Shown one piece after another: positions 1 through 10,985 of a stretch of 64,000 nt of DNA. The stretch lies in assembly GCA_026686845.1 (NCBI GenBank), contig JAIVEN010000028.1, forward strand, positions 2,309,001 to 2,373,000, given 5' to 3'. The translations under genes were made by a program, and so were the position numbers. Each line of letters begins with the position of its first letter. The stretch's first letter is position 1. This DNA is from Adenanthera pavonina (Eukaryota; Streptophyta; Magnoliopsida; Fabales; Fabaceae). The notes under the pieces are model-generated. The model was not told the origin of the DNA, did not search any database, and saw nothing but the letters and a program-made list of their open reading frames with translations.

Positions 1-993
1 AAAGGCTCTGGTCTTCCTGTTCTTCCCAATGATCACCAACCAGAAGCTAATGAAGACCTATCTCAAGAATCCCAAGATCTCATTGCCTCCTTATTTGCCA
101 CCCCATTCTGCCAATACCAAGGTTTCTGGTACCCCAAGAGGATATTGCAAGGAATCCTCAATTGTCAGAATCACTTACAAGCCCATGATTCTGACATCCT
201 CCTGGTCACATCACCAAAATCTGGCACTACCTGGCTCAAAGCCCTCGTTTTCGCCATTACCAACCGCAAGACCCATTATCCAAGCCCAATCCCGGACGCA
301 AACAAAATTGGTAACCCTCACCCTCTCCTCACTACAAACCCTCATGATCTCGTACCCTTCTTAGAGGTCCAACTATACCTGACAGAAAACCTGCCGGATC
401 TGAGCTCATTTCCGGCACCGAGGATCTTTGCGAGCCATCTCCCATACGTTTCATTGCCGGAGTGCACGAAGCAATCAGGGTGTAAAATAGTGTACTTGTG
501 TCGAAATCCTAAAGACCTATTTGTCTCACTCTGGCACTTCAAGAATAGACTTATACCAAAAAACCAAGGGACGTCTGATTCGATCGAAGATTCCTTCCAG
601 GATTTTTGCCGTGGGACGTTTTGGGACCACGTGTTGGGGTACTACCAGGAGAATTTAGAGAGGTCAGGGAAAGTAATGTTCTTGAGATTTGAGGATCTGA
701 AGAACGAGCCAGTTGAGACTTTGAAGGACCTAGCTAACTTCATAGGATATGGATTTTCAGAGGAGGAAGAAAATGGTGATGTTGTAGGTGATATATGGAA
801 GCTTTGTAGTTTTGAGAATTTGAGCACTCTAAAAGTGAATAAAAATGGAAATTCATGGTCAGGGATAAAGAATGAGCTTTATTTTCGACGTGGGGAAGTG
901 GGAGATTGGAAGAATCTTCTCACGACTGACATGGTCAAACGACTTGACGCAATTACTTATGAGAAGCTGCAAAAATATGGTTTGAAGTTTTAG
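1..993 (+). CDS. Cytosolic sulfotransferase SOT-1, 5' end outside window
   Basis: The reading frame is open from base 1 and stops at 993, giving 330 visible residues. By comparison with SOT-3 only about six N-terminal residues are missing. The family moves a sulfonate from PAPS to a hydroxyl of a small acceptor in the cytosol; the acceptor cannot be told from sequence. Seen: the 5'-phosphosulfate loop TSPKSGTTW (Lys codon at 217), the SHLPY motif with the catalytic His, the 3'-phosphate motif RNPKDLFVS, and the C-terminal RRGEVGDWKN. There is no intron, as is usual in plant SOTs. Odd: relative to SOT-3 it lacks a net six residues before CQYQGFW, and a single Thr replaces VSIYGP before FWDH (near base 615), a stretch normally conserved in plant SOTs. 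SOT-2 shares both changes. The frame is otherwise intact, so it may be expressed, but activity is uncertain. Confidence 0.9.
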   Translation, partial: KGSGLPVLPNDHQPEANEDLSQESQDLIASLFATPFCQYQGFWYPKRILQGILNCQNHLQAHDSDILLVTSPKSGTTWLKALVFAITNRKTHYPSPIPDANKIGNPHPLLTTNPHDLVPFLEVQLYLTENLPDLSSFPAPRIFASHLPYVSLPECTKQSGCKIVYLCRNPKDLFVSLWHFKNRLIPKNQGTSDSIEDSFQDFCRGTFWDHVLGYYQENLERSGKVMFLRFEDLKNEPVETLKDLANFIGYGFSEEEENGDVVGDIWKLCSFENLSTLKVNKNGNSWSGIKNELYFRRGEVGDWKNLLTTDMVKRLDAITYEKLQKYGLKF

Positions 994-1356
994 ATCCAAA
1001 TTTGTCGGAACATATGGTATATACTACAAACAATGAAATGGTAAAAATTTTGAACTATTTATTTTTGCATCAGGTAAAAAATATTTAAAATATATAAATG
1101 AGATTAATTATTGACATTTAAGTGAGGTACTATTTATCTCCTTTTGTCTTTTGTCTCTCTTTTGACATAAATAATTTCTTTTGATGCAGCTGGTATCCTA
1201 GAATTTTTTCTCGGTTGATCGATTATTTCTAAGTTTTGCAATAAATAAAATGGTCTTCAACAGGTTGCGTGTGTTTCTGAAGAAGCATTGATTATGTAGG
1301 AGAGCAAGTTTGGAGGTTAATATTTTGGAGATTGGGCATCTTGTGTGATTAATGCA
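994..1356. other. 3' flank of SOT-1, homologous to 3' flank of SOT-3
   Basis: This non-coding stretch aligns by eye with the sequence after SOT-3 (49571-50011), including shared strings around GATCGATTATT and TTATGTAGGAGAGCAAG. The SOT duplication therefore included at least several hundred bases beyond the stop codon. Confidence 0.7.
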
Positions 1357-1594
1357 CGACTTGGATCCTCTCCTGCGGCTCTCTCTTAACCAAATATATG
1401 CAGCAAAATCACGACTTGGCTACCTTGTTTTTAATTTGGCCTTTTGTGCTTAAGGTTCAATCTCTACTTTTTCAACAATCATTAAGGTGGGTTTTCTTTT
1501 CAAGCATCAGTTTAATGGGATTAATTGAACGGACAAGATATTGCAGCATATTTGATAGAGAGAGAAAGTTGCAGAAGACTATCTAAATCCGATC
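1357..1594. mobile_element. 238-bp insertion with 6-bp direct repeat AATGCA
   Basis: The block is flanked by AATGCA at 1351-1356 and 1595-1600. The homologous SOT-3 flank has a single AATGCA at 50006-50011 with no insertion, so this is a filled site against an empty site. I see no convincing terminal inverted repeats and no coding capacity, so the element class is unassigned. Confidence 0.5.
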
Positions 1595-1600
1595 AATGCA

Positions 1601-2526
1601 TTCCATGAGAGTAACTAATGTAATTTTTTTTCTTAATGAGAATAATGTATTGGCTTTTGATTATATGAGTCTTTATAATAACAAATGGGAAGTATTTTCA
1701 AATTTGCTAATAACTAAGAGTTACATTCTCCGTCTCATCATTTTATTTATTACTTTGAGTTATTTCACACCGATAAATAAAATTATTAAATAATATGCAT
1801 TATAATAAAGTTTAATGATATTTTATCAAAATATTATTAATTTATATGTTAAAAGATTACTTGTATTTTATCTACTTTTTTCAATGGATTGTGAAATAGT
1901 AAAAAAATAATTAAGTATTTCATTAATAATATAAAACGATAGTTAAATTGGGATGTTTATAATTTTTTAAAATGACAAATGAAATGGAATGTAATGAGTA
2001 TAACAATTTAATGTATAAATACATCAATATATAATATAAAGTTTATAGCCAATTCAATTAGTCATAACCGTTTCTTGGTTAAAAAAAAAATAGTCATAAC
2101 CGTTTCAACAGTGTCATTTACCTTAGACTCGTAATTTATGACGCACAGAAGACATGTCTAGCTAATTTATGGCAATAAACGATCGTTAAATTGTCTGGCT
2201 AATTTATATGCGCTATAAAAAATGATTTCAATAAGAATGAGAATGCACCATGTGTCGTGTGTGAATATGTATATTGTAAATGTGCTGAGTAAAAAATAAA
2301 AATCAGAGAGAATTTCCTAAATTTAAGAATATCTGGATTTTATTCCATCGAATTCTTTTAATATTTTCATTTTATCCAAAGTATTCTGTGATCTCACACA
2401 AAAAAGAAATGAAAAAAGGAAAAGTATTATGTTTTTTTTTGGTCCATGAGTTTGCCTAATTCTGTTTTATTTTTATGGTAGCCTTTGCAGCCCAATAAAC
2501 TTCCTTGAACTTAGCCTTTGTAGCCC
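1601..2526. other. AT-rich spacer with MITE-like remnant
   Basis: No gene is visible. Part of it (about 1728-2003) resembles the sequence at about 33066-33200: CTCCGTCTCAT-like start, AAAATGACA..AAATG near the end. This is consistent with a decayed Stowaway-type MITE. A short degenerate duplication of the string AGCC(T)TTTG(C/T)AGCCCAATA lies near 2480-2530. Confidence 0.35.
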
Positions 2527-3365
2527 AATAGTGTAATAATCTACTCCCAAACATCTCCAAACTTGACTAAAACCTTCAACTTGCAATCAAACACAACCCT
2601 AAATATCTTAAAACAACTTTTCAAATCTTCAGAGCAGCGGAAACAAACTAGAAAACATCAGAAAATGGGCTAGGGTCACGGCTGCTACAGTACCGCCGCA
2701 GCTTCGGCTCATTCCAGAGACTCCCTCGTCATTGTCTCCACTGCTGCCGCAGCGCCCCCTGATGGTTTCTACACCAGCGAAAATTTCAACACTGGAGCAA
2801 ACTTCCGATGCACATAACTTTATATTTCATTCTCCGATTGACTTGATTCCAACTCTTACAAGTCAATCTAATCCATATCTATCCATAGACGCCACATTTA
2901 CCTCAATCTAACTCCAAATGAAGATTTTGGATACCTGACACTATTTTGACCACTTTTTAACCAAAACTCACAATGTAACACTCCTATTTACCACCAAAGG
3001 CAATTTGACCAACTAGGACCATTCACACAAGTCCAAAACCAAACATCCAACCTGCCCAAAGATGTTTCATCTCAAAGGAACCACTCCTCTAAGATTTGAC
3101 CCCCTTGAACCCCAATTGACAAATGGGCTACTTGTTGGGAATTTTAGCATATATGCAACGGAAAAACTATCAAGAAATTCCTTCCCATGGATCTATCAAC
3201 ATTGTTTAGATTGAAATATAGAAAAGAATTTACCTCTGGTGCATCCTTTGGTACTCTTTTCGTTTCGTCAAACCCCAGGAACTAACACGATTGGTCAACT
3301 CCCTTTACCGGTATTCACACAAACGGTGAGTCCAACTCGAATGGTGTGTTAGCACCTCTATTTGT

Positions 3366-3585
3366 GAAGGTCCATATGTCCGTTCAGTTTTTCCTATATG
3401 TCCGTACAGTCCTACTGTCTGTTCATATAGTCTTGCTGTTCATCCATACAGTCCTGCTGTTCGTCCGTATAGCCCACTGTCTATCCGTACAACACCGCTG
3501 TCAGTCCGTACAGTCTGCTGTTCATCATTTGTCCGTACATTCGTATGCTGTTTGTCATTCGTACAGTCTCACTCTGAGTATACGG
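3366..3585. repeat. Degenerate minisatellite inside the Copia LTR
   Basis: About nine imperfect units of roughly 20-26 bp share the core TGTCCGTACAGTCCTGC. The units vary in length and sequence and sit directly against each other, so this is a tandem repeat in the LTR and not a CRISPR array. Confidence 0.6.
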
Positions 3586-4868
3586 CCGCTCTCTCTCTTT
3601 AGAGTGATTCGAATTGTATTGATTTTGTACCCTAGTCTATATCAATATATAGATAGGATTTGATATTTGTTTGATTTAAATTAATAATTTAAACTAAATC
3701 AAATATTAAGTAAATAGATTAATTTGAATTTAAATCTATCTAATAGATTAAATTTAAACTAACTATCTAATCTATATCTAGAATCAAATCTAGATTTAAT
3801 TTATCATATAAATTACATTTAAAACTAATTGATTTGAATTAATTTGAACAATATATATTTCAAAATAATATATATCAAATATATATATATTTCAAATTTT
3901 AATATATATATATATATATCTATACATCAAATATATATATAATTCTATCACTCTAAATTGAACATTAAATTTATTGAATCTAGACACATTTTAGATTTAA
4001 TGAATCTGGATAATGTAGCTCGTGTTGACCCATTCTTGTGTGCGACCCTGAAAGCCCATATGATGTTGGTAGTGAGCTAATAACACTATTGAACCCATAA
4101 GTCACAAGTGGCCTCTAACAAGACATTGTGACTATCCAAATCATATGAGATTGAAGATCCGTTGTAACTTATCATATAACCTGATCACATCCATTTTGTC
4201 TCATGATATATGGATCAAGTATGAGGCATGAAAATGTCATCCTCATTTTACTCGACCATCACTTTCTCGATCTCCGAGCAAACTGACAAAACAAATGGAA
4301 ACTCTTCCATTCAAACACGGCCATGCATTTCTCAGTTTCACTAATTGAGGGGCCCAAATATATCTCTTCATTCATTAGAGAGATAAATTTCATCTTGACC
4401 ATTCATCTTCCTCTACATGAGTCCCACTACACCCGATCATAACCTTTATGATCTCCCAATTAAAGGTGACTTTTGATTATATCAAAGTATAGAGTTCCCC
4501 ATGTAAAAAGTCATGATGATCTCAAGTCTGAGGGCTTAGTGACATAGTTACATATGAGATATGCTTATGACTTGATCCATGCAGTTATCTCATGATGGAT
4601 CGATGCGGCGCCTATTCTCTAACAGGAGCTTATGATTTGATTTGTATCTTCATACATAATTATCAATCAAAATCATACTAGTCTTAGTTCATCATTATTC
4701 CCACAAAGATGATTGACTAGGGACATTTAAGATAAAATAATTTATCCAAGGATATTATTATAAAAAAAACATGCAAACAATATAATAATGTAAGAAAAAA
4801 CACATTTTTTTCATAATGAAGAATAATGTTCATAATACAATGATTAACTTAGAGTATAATCTCCAACA

Positions 4869-4985
4869 ACTCCCACTTGTACTAAGCCCAATCATTAATG
4901 TATCTAATACCCATTGACCTTACATGACGCTCATACTTTATCTGTGCAAGAGGCTTAGTAAGAGGATTAGCAATATTGTCATCAG
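4869..4985 (-). pseudogene. Copia RNase H C-terminal fragment
   Basis: On the minus strand the segment reads DDNIANPLTKPLA, the hallmark C-terminal motif of Copia RNase H, followed by a short purine-rich tract (AAGTGGGAG) abutting the 3' LTR. It is all that remains of the polyprotein. Confidence 0.75.
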
Positions 4986-5924
4986 TTGGTATTTTATATA
5001 TCTTTATGAAGAACAATATTTATAATACAATGATTGACCTATGACACAATCGCCAACACTACTTGCCTCAAAACACACCAACAAGACCTAATTCCACCCT
5101 TAGGCTCACAAACATTACCATACTAACTCCTTAACACCCCGAATCACACATACACCACAATCTAGCATACACAGCACATACATTCACCATACATAATAAT
5201 TCTTACAATGTCATGCATCCATTATAAACGTCTTATCCTACTTGGCACAAACTACATATCCAAAAATACACTACATAAACCTAATATTCTCACGTCCAAT
5301 GCTACTCCCTCTACTTCTCTAGACTAATGCGAGAACCGTTACCTGAAAGATTAGTCATGGGAGAGGGGTGTGAGACAATGTTTCAGTAACCAGGAATAAT
5401 CACACACATATATATACATATATCTCATACAATCTCATGAATGCAATATAAAATGAAATGAAATGCATATCTCCATCCACACAGCTAGAACCACGAGCTG
5501 TCGTCATAGCAGGACATTTCGTATAGGCAATTCCCTTCCAACAGTCGGTGAAGACTGATTCTGGGACATCACCAAGCTCACCTCCCATTAGTGTACCTGG
5601 CTAAAAGTAACACTAATGTCCGGATCGTGGTTTTCATTCCTCTTTCCCATCACGAATTGGCAGCGATTTAGGGAAGGTGCAGTCCATTGCGTGTCTTTCC
5701 CTCTTGGTCATAGAAGGCGATTTAGCAGCAGAGATCCTATTCTTATCCTCCCTAAATATATATATATTCCATCATTATCCTCCTTAATCATATATCATAT
5801 CATCATCACCACCAAATCCACCATATCACAAATCTCACAATGCTATGTGGTGATACTCATATCATCATATAATCATCATCATCATATGCCACAATGTCAT
5901 GCATGCATCATATCATGTCACATC

Positions 5925-5962
5925 AACATCACATCTCTAATCATCATCATCATCATCATCTA
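5925..5962. repeat. ATC/CAT microsatellite
   Basis: A run of CAT/ATC triplets inside the reverse-oriented LTR. The same region of the other LTR copy (14030-14230) is rich in GATGAT, so the simple sequence belongs to the LTR family. Confidence 0.6.
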
Positions 5963-7097
5963 GCTGTGTGCATACCACAATATATAAAAAACAGTACACA
6001 CAAACACACCAATATCGTGGTATGAAAGAAACATGCATATATACACAAATATACTATCATACAATACATATAATACAATACAAACAAACACCCGGTTACC
6101 TCAATTGTCGTAACCACACTCACACAAGTTCCACAAGCTTTCTTGAATGCCAATCCCACGACTTGGCTTCTCCGAGCAACCAACTAACCTTAACAACACA
6201 TAATACTTCAATTAACACAATACCAAATGTCCAATTCCACAATTCAACTATTTTAGGCCTAACCCAAGGTTCCAACACCCGTTTCATGCATCAATAGGCT
6301 CTTAGGAACCATTCAAAAACCAATCAAACACATACAATACGGATTCCCAAGAGCTCTAACAAAAAACAACTTAGGGTTAAGCTCAAATCATACTTACACC
6401 CTTCAAAAATCGAACCCAAGCAACAAGAATACCAAATCACACTTCTTTAACCCCATTTCATCCATTTCAATCGGTGGATTTTGACCCAAACCGGAAATCC
6501 CAACATATAACCGAAAATCCCAAGTTTAAACCGAAGAAAATGGAGAAGGAGGAATAGGGATTACTTACCAACTTCAAAACTTGAACCCAAGCAACAAGAA
6601 TACCAAATCACACTTCCTTAACCCTATCTCATCCATTTCAATTGGTGGATTACGACCCAAATCGGAAATCCCAACATATAACTAAAAATCTCAAGTTTAA
6701 ACTAAAGAAAATGGAGAGGGAGAAGTAGGGATTACTTACCAACTTGAATCCAAGCTTTCAAGGTCCAAAAATCACTCCCAAATGCCGAAAATCTCGAACC
6801 CTAGCAGAGCTCCCTCGGTTCCCCTCCGTTTCTTTCTTTTCCTTCACGTTTGATTGACCGAAATGTTTTTGATTTAAACTAGAAACCTGACTCCCGCCAC
6901 GGCTCCAGGACAGCCCGCCACTGCGCCACAAGTTTCTCAGCTAGAAAGTTCCACTAGAGCACACTCTCACTGCGGCGGCTCTGCTTCTCGCTGCTGCGTG
7001 GCGCTCATTTCTACCCCACTTGAACAGTCCTCCGTCCTATTTTCCTCCGGTTCTGCACACAATTCCAAGACAATGTCATAAGGGGTGTTATAAATAG

Positions 7098-7540
7098 CCT
7101 AACGTGGGATGTTCATTTGTTTGATCCCTATAAATTATTTCCAAAAACAGAGCATAATCCATGCATGCAACGAAATGTTGAAAATCCAACCAAGAGAAGC
7201 AAGATCTTCTCAGTTATAAAGCAATTGGTTACCAGCAAATGGCAATTGCCTTCTGAAATAACAACTTCCAACCAAAGTTAAATCCCTACCACCAACACTT
7301 CCTCCCTGATCTCATGTTTCGATTATGTAATATAGAATTCCATGGTATTTCACATTCTTTGTTTGGAAAGGCCTATTTAACTTTTTCTTGAACTTCGAAT
7401 TTGGACCACAAAACAATTGATAAATTGATAAGATTAGAAGTTACAACTTAATAAGTGATCAAGCATCAAAGAATAAAATTTTCAAGTTATTCAATATTTT
7501 GCACAGACATAAATACGTAAGCATTTACATGTAAGTATTT
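7098..7540. repeat. Third, partial copy of duplicated segment
   Basis: This block aligns closely with 12275-12715 and 40787-41226 (shared strings such as ACGTGGGATGTTCATTTG and GCAATTGGTTACCAGCAAA). It begins just after the LTR target duplication. No protein is supported. Confidence 0.8.
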
Positions 7541-7545
7541 TTTTT

Positions 7546-7832
7546 AAATACACTAAGTTATATAAATGTCAAAGGATAAAATAACACAATCTCAATTCCA
7601 AAATCCTGGGCCGTCTGGTTTCCATTACTCTGAATATGCTCATCAAACTTCTCAGAGCTATCAATTTCATCTCTTCAATTTGACTTCCATCAACTTCAAT
7701 TGAATCATCAACTAGTCCTTTCTCCCTGCGCATGTGGGACACAAAAAATCAAATGGCATAGCAATTGTTGTATCTAATGGTATTGGAAAAAAATTATATG
7801 ATAATAGATAAATATCACATTGAAAACATTGA
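7546..7832 (-). other. Spacer with a possible exon relic on the minus strand
   Basis: Around 7600-7735 the minus strand has a stretch rich in acidic and polar codons (EVDGSQIEEMK, then, after a frame change, SSEKFDEHIQSNGNQTAQDFG). This looks like decayed coding sequence. I do not recognise the protein and cannot exclude chance. Confidence 0.2.
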
Positions 7833-10800
7833 TTTTAGAAATAAATGCAATGAGATTATTTTTTTATCAAATTTTGAAACTTAAGTTGCAACAAATGGCA
7901 TGTGAAAAAAAAAAAAGAAGTTATTGGGGGAAAATAACGAAGAAATTGTGCTTATTGCAGGGTAGATAGATTCTAAGGTGAAATTTTGGTACAATGGTGT
8001 GTGCTTCAGCTACCTTAAAGTCACATATATCATTAACAATATCTCTTATATATCAGTACATAGATATAGTTATAGATATAAATTGCATCCATACTTATTT
8101 TTGTCTTGTATAACTTCTGTTCTAAGAGCAATGTAGATAGCGTCTGTACATTTTTACACACAGCCTCCAGATCTAAAAACAACAACAAAACCATTCAAAC
8201 AATTTAATAAACATCATATATATTTATATAGAAGATATGTGGATGAATCAGTTACAGGGTCCTCTAATATAATAAACGACAGTTAATAAGTGATTGAGAT
8301 GCTGCATCAAAGGAAATTGTCATTATGATGATGAAAGAAATTGTCCATAAAGTTCCCCAGGCATCACAGTTGAAAGCTAGAACAAAAGGGTCTTAGCACA
8401 CACAAATCACACTATTGAGCCAATGAAATTAGTCCCCTTTTATGTTAAGGTCGATGCCTCTCCACACTGTTATCAATTCTCATGTACCTAAAAAAGAACT
8501 AATGCTCAGATCATTTGAAAAGCAAACAGTTCAGGGCTCTTGTTCAGGTCTGACAGATTGATAATTCTTTGCAATTGAGTGTATCATGGAGCAAGTCTGT
8601 TTTATGAAACTCCTCCAAAGTAATCATAACAGTATTTCTTGCACAAGAGATCAAACAGGAAAAAGATCAAAAGTTGTGTTCATCAACTGGAAAAATACCA
8701 ACCAAACAACATCTGAGGAACTATTTATACATATCATTGTTCCAAATTGGAAGACGCTCAATCAATTGGGAGTCTTCAAATGGATCTGGTTGGGTGATAT
8801 TGCAAAATATATGCCTTTATAAATCTGAAAAAATTTTATATCAGTAAAGTTTCATTTTTTACAGCCAAAAAGACATTTGACAGAACCTGTCAATACCTTC
8901 TCTTACGCTAGCACTACTCCTCAAGCAAAAAGGACATTTGAACTGGAAGCAAATTCCCTTTTTTCACATATCCTTGTCTGCAATTCCTATATCTGCATGC
9001 ATCAAATGTATCTTGTATCTAACAACAATTGCACGATAATATATTTATTAATTGATTTCAGTCCAAAAAGCCAGGTTTAACCCAAAAAAAAAACCCTAAC
9101 TTTAGAGAACCAAGTTCCAAATTTTCTGTTATCCTTTAGTTAGTTCCAATAAAATGAAAATGAATCTAGTTCATTTCCCAACGGCTATGCTTATCCATAT
9201 GCATATTAATTGCTAGTAAATTCCCTCCATTGATTCAATAAACTCGTACTTTTCCCACATCAAAATTTGCTGTCTAGAACATACCAGAATTGCTGTTACA
9301 ATTTACCCAAACAAAAAAAAATTAAAATTGATCAAACACTCAATTCAGAAACAATTTCAAAAGCCAGTTATGTAGCCAACTTAAGAAAGTTAGTATGATG
9401 CAATTTATGAACTAAACATGAGCACACTAAAACATTTGTTAATTGTTGGGTGGGTTAGATGATTAGATAAAAAGGTTGTATTGCAGGAAGAAGTGGATGT
9501 GGACTTGTCCAGAATAGACCATATAACCTGGACATATTCAAGCCAGATCCCATCACTTCACCATGAAGTTCCATTCCTCTGTTCTCTTGCCCAGCAAAAT
9601 CACAACCCAAATCAATCAATACAGCCGTATATGATAATTGATATATGTAGATTTAGAATGCAAACAAACCTGGTTGAGACTTCTTGGGATGTCCTATTTG
9701 TTAGAGGGTGGTGGTTAAAGAAAGTGCAAACTTTTCTGAATTGGGTTGTGACAAAACATTTACAGCTTAGCACAAAGAAAAAACAATACCAATCTATAGC
9801 AACTGAATATATGGGATTCATTCAAACATTTACAGCTTAGCACATATTATTTCCAGAAAACATAATAAGTTATGAATAACGAGGTTGTTTAAATGGGAAG
9901 AATATTGGTAACCTTTGAATGATATCATATCATGGAGACATCTTTAAATGGTATTATCAACCATTGTCCAATGTGACTTACAGCAACACTAAAAGTTCAA
10001 ATTATAAGAGTAAACTCAAAAAATTAGATTTAACTTATATTTGTTTTTCAAATCAAATTTAAAAAAACAAAATATATAAATTGCAAGATTTTTTGTTTCA
10101 ACTTTGGTTACAAAGCATGATTTTTCAAATGAAGCTTGTGAGCCAGCTAACTATATAATATAAAAATTTGAGAAAGCAAACCGTCAAATTAATTAGAAAG
10201 CGAACCATCTAATTATAATATCAAATTAATTTGCAAATAAATACAACAAAGAAATTTTGAATTAGACTGCATTTATTTAAATATTTAAAGTAGAAGTATA
10301 GCTAACTAAAAGACTGACAGAAAATCAACACCAAATCCAATTCCAAAGTTGCATAATATAGTGCATAGTCATAATGAAATCATTTTGTCAGATAAAAAAC
10401 TATGTACAAAACTCACTTTTTCAGCTTATGTTACTTGTCAATACCCAGGTATACATAGAAAAGAAAGTCCAGTGAGCTCGTGACATCCCTTAAGTGACTT
10501 TACAAAATTTCAGCTAGATGCTGCCAAAAAGCAATCTAAATCTGACTCCAATGTCCTTGACAGCTCATTGCTATAGGGGATTGAATACCCACTGTTATTT
10601 TAGATTAAATTAATGTATTCCAAAGGAAATGATTTGGCAATTGCAAAGATGTAAAATTGCTTGCTTACTGTTCAAATATACTGCACGTCTAACGAGCATC
10701 TCCATTTTGATTTAGGCCATCTGTGGGGATCCAAATAATGCATTCCAGTCACTATATCACCATTACACCTACAAGATAGGAAGACACTGTTATATTCATC

Positions 10801-10865
10801 AAAAGGAAGAATTGTTTGTAAAGGAAGACATAAAGATTTACACGAATATAGTTTTTTACCTTGTT

Positions 10866-10985
10866 TCCTTGAGATTCATCCATTTCAAATTTCATCTTGA
10901 ATCCTGTTTCAATGGTCATTGGATTCTTGATGCTTTTGGCATATTTTTGGTAGGTCTCAACAAACTTTGCACGTATAAAAAGCAA
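10866..10985 (-). pseudogene. Possible auxin response factor (ARF) exon relic, copy A
   Basis: The minus strand reads ETYQKYAKSIKNP, then GFKMKFEMDES, then a GT donor-like site. This resembles the ARF stretch just after the B3 DNA-binding domain (Y.KY.KS.., then RFKMRFE..), which in ARF genes also ends near an exon boundary. I find no convincing B3 or PB1 exon around it, so at best it is one isolated exon. In this copy one extra base near the donor shifts the last residues. Confidence 0.35.

Larger units (their letters stand above)
3133..5058 (-). mobile_element. Internally deleted Copia element nested in the LTR
   Basis: The target duplication CTACT is at 3128-3132 and 5059-5063. Read on the minus strand the order is: a short 5' LTR piece beginning TGTTGGCGATT (about 4990-5058), then about 120 bp of pol end, then a complete 3' LTR of 1736 bp (4868 down to 3133) running from TGTTGGAGATT to TTCCCAACA. 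Nearly all of the 5' LTR and the interior are missing, so it cannot move by itself. Confidence 0.8.
2532..7092 (-). mobile_element. Reverse-oriented long solo LTR (Gypsy-like), interrupted by a Copia element
   Basis: On the minus strand this is the same LTR family as 13067-15555. The right end matches the start of that LTR in reverse complement (the stretch around CATTGTGTGCAGAAC), and the left end matches its end (TCTACTCCCAA). The termini are TG..TA on the plus strand, close to the family's TG..CA. A 5-bp target duplication AATAG lies at 2527-2531 and 7093-7097. Removing the nested element leaves about 2.63 kb. No internal coding region is present, so it is a solo LTR. Gypsy is an inference from the long LTR and its TGTAACA ends. 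Confidence 0.75.

Noticed and set aside
3366..3585. Spaced short repeats resembling a CRISPR array
   Set aside because: Units are degenerate, of unequal length, without unique spacers, and lie in a Copia LTR in a plant genome.
9481..9840. 119-codon plus-strand frame in duplication copy A
   Set aside because: Copy B (37968-38207) stops earlier after indels, and the start is not an ATG; no domain was recognised.
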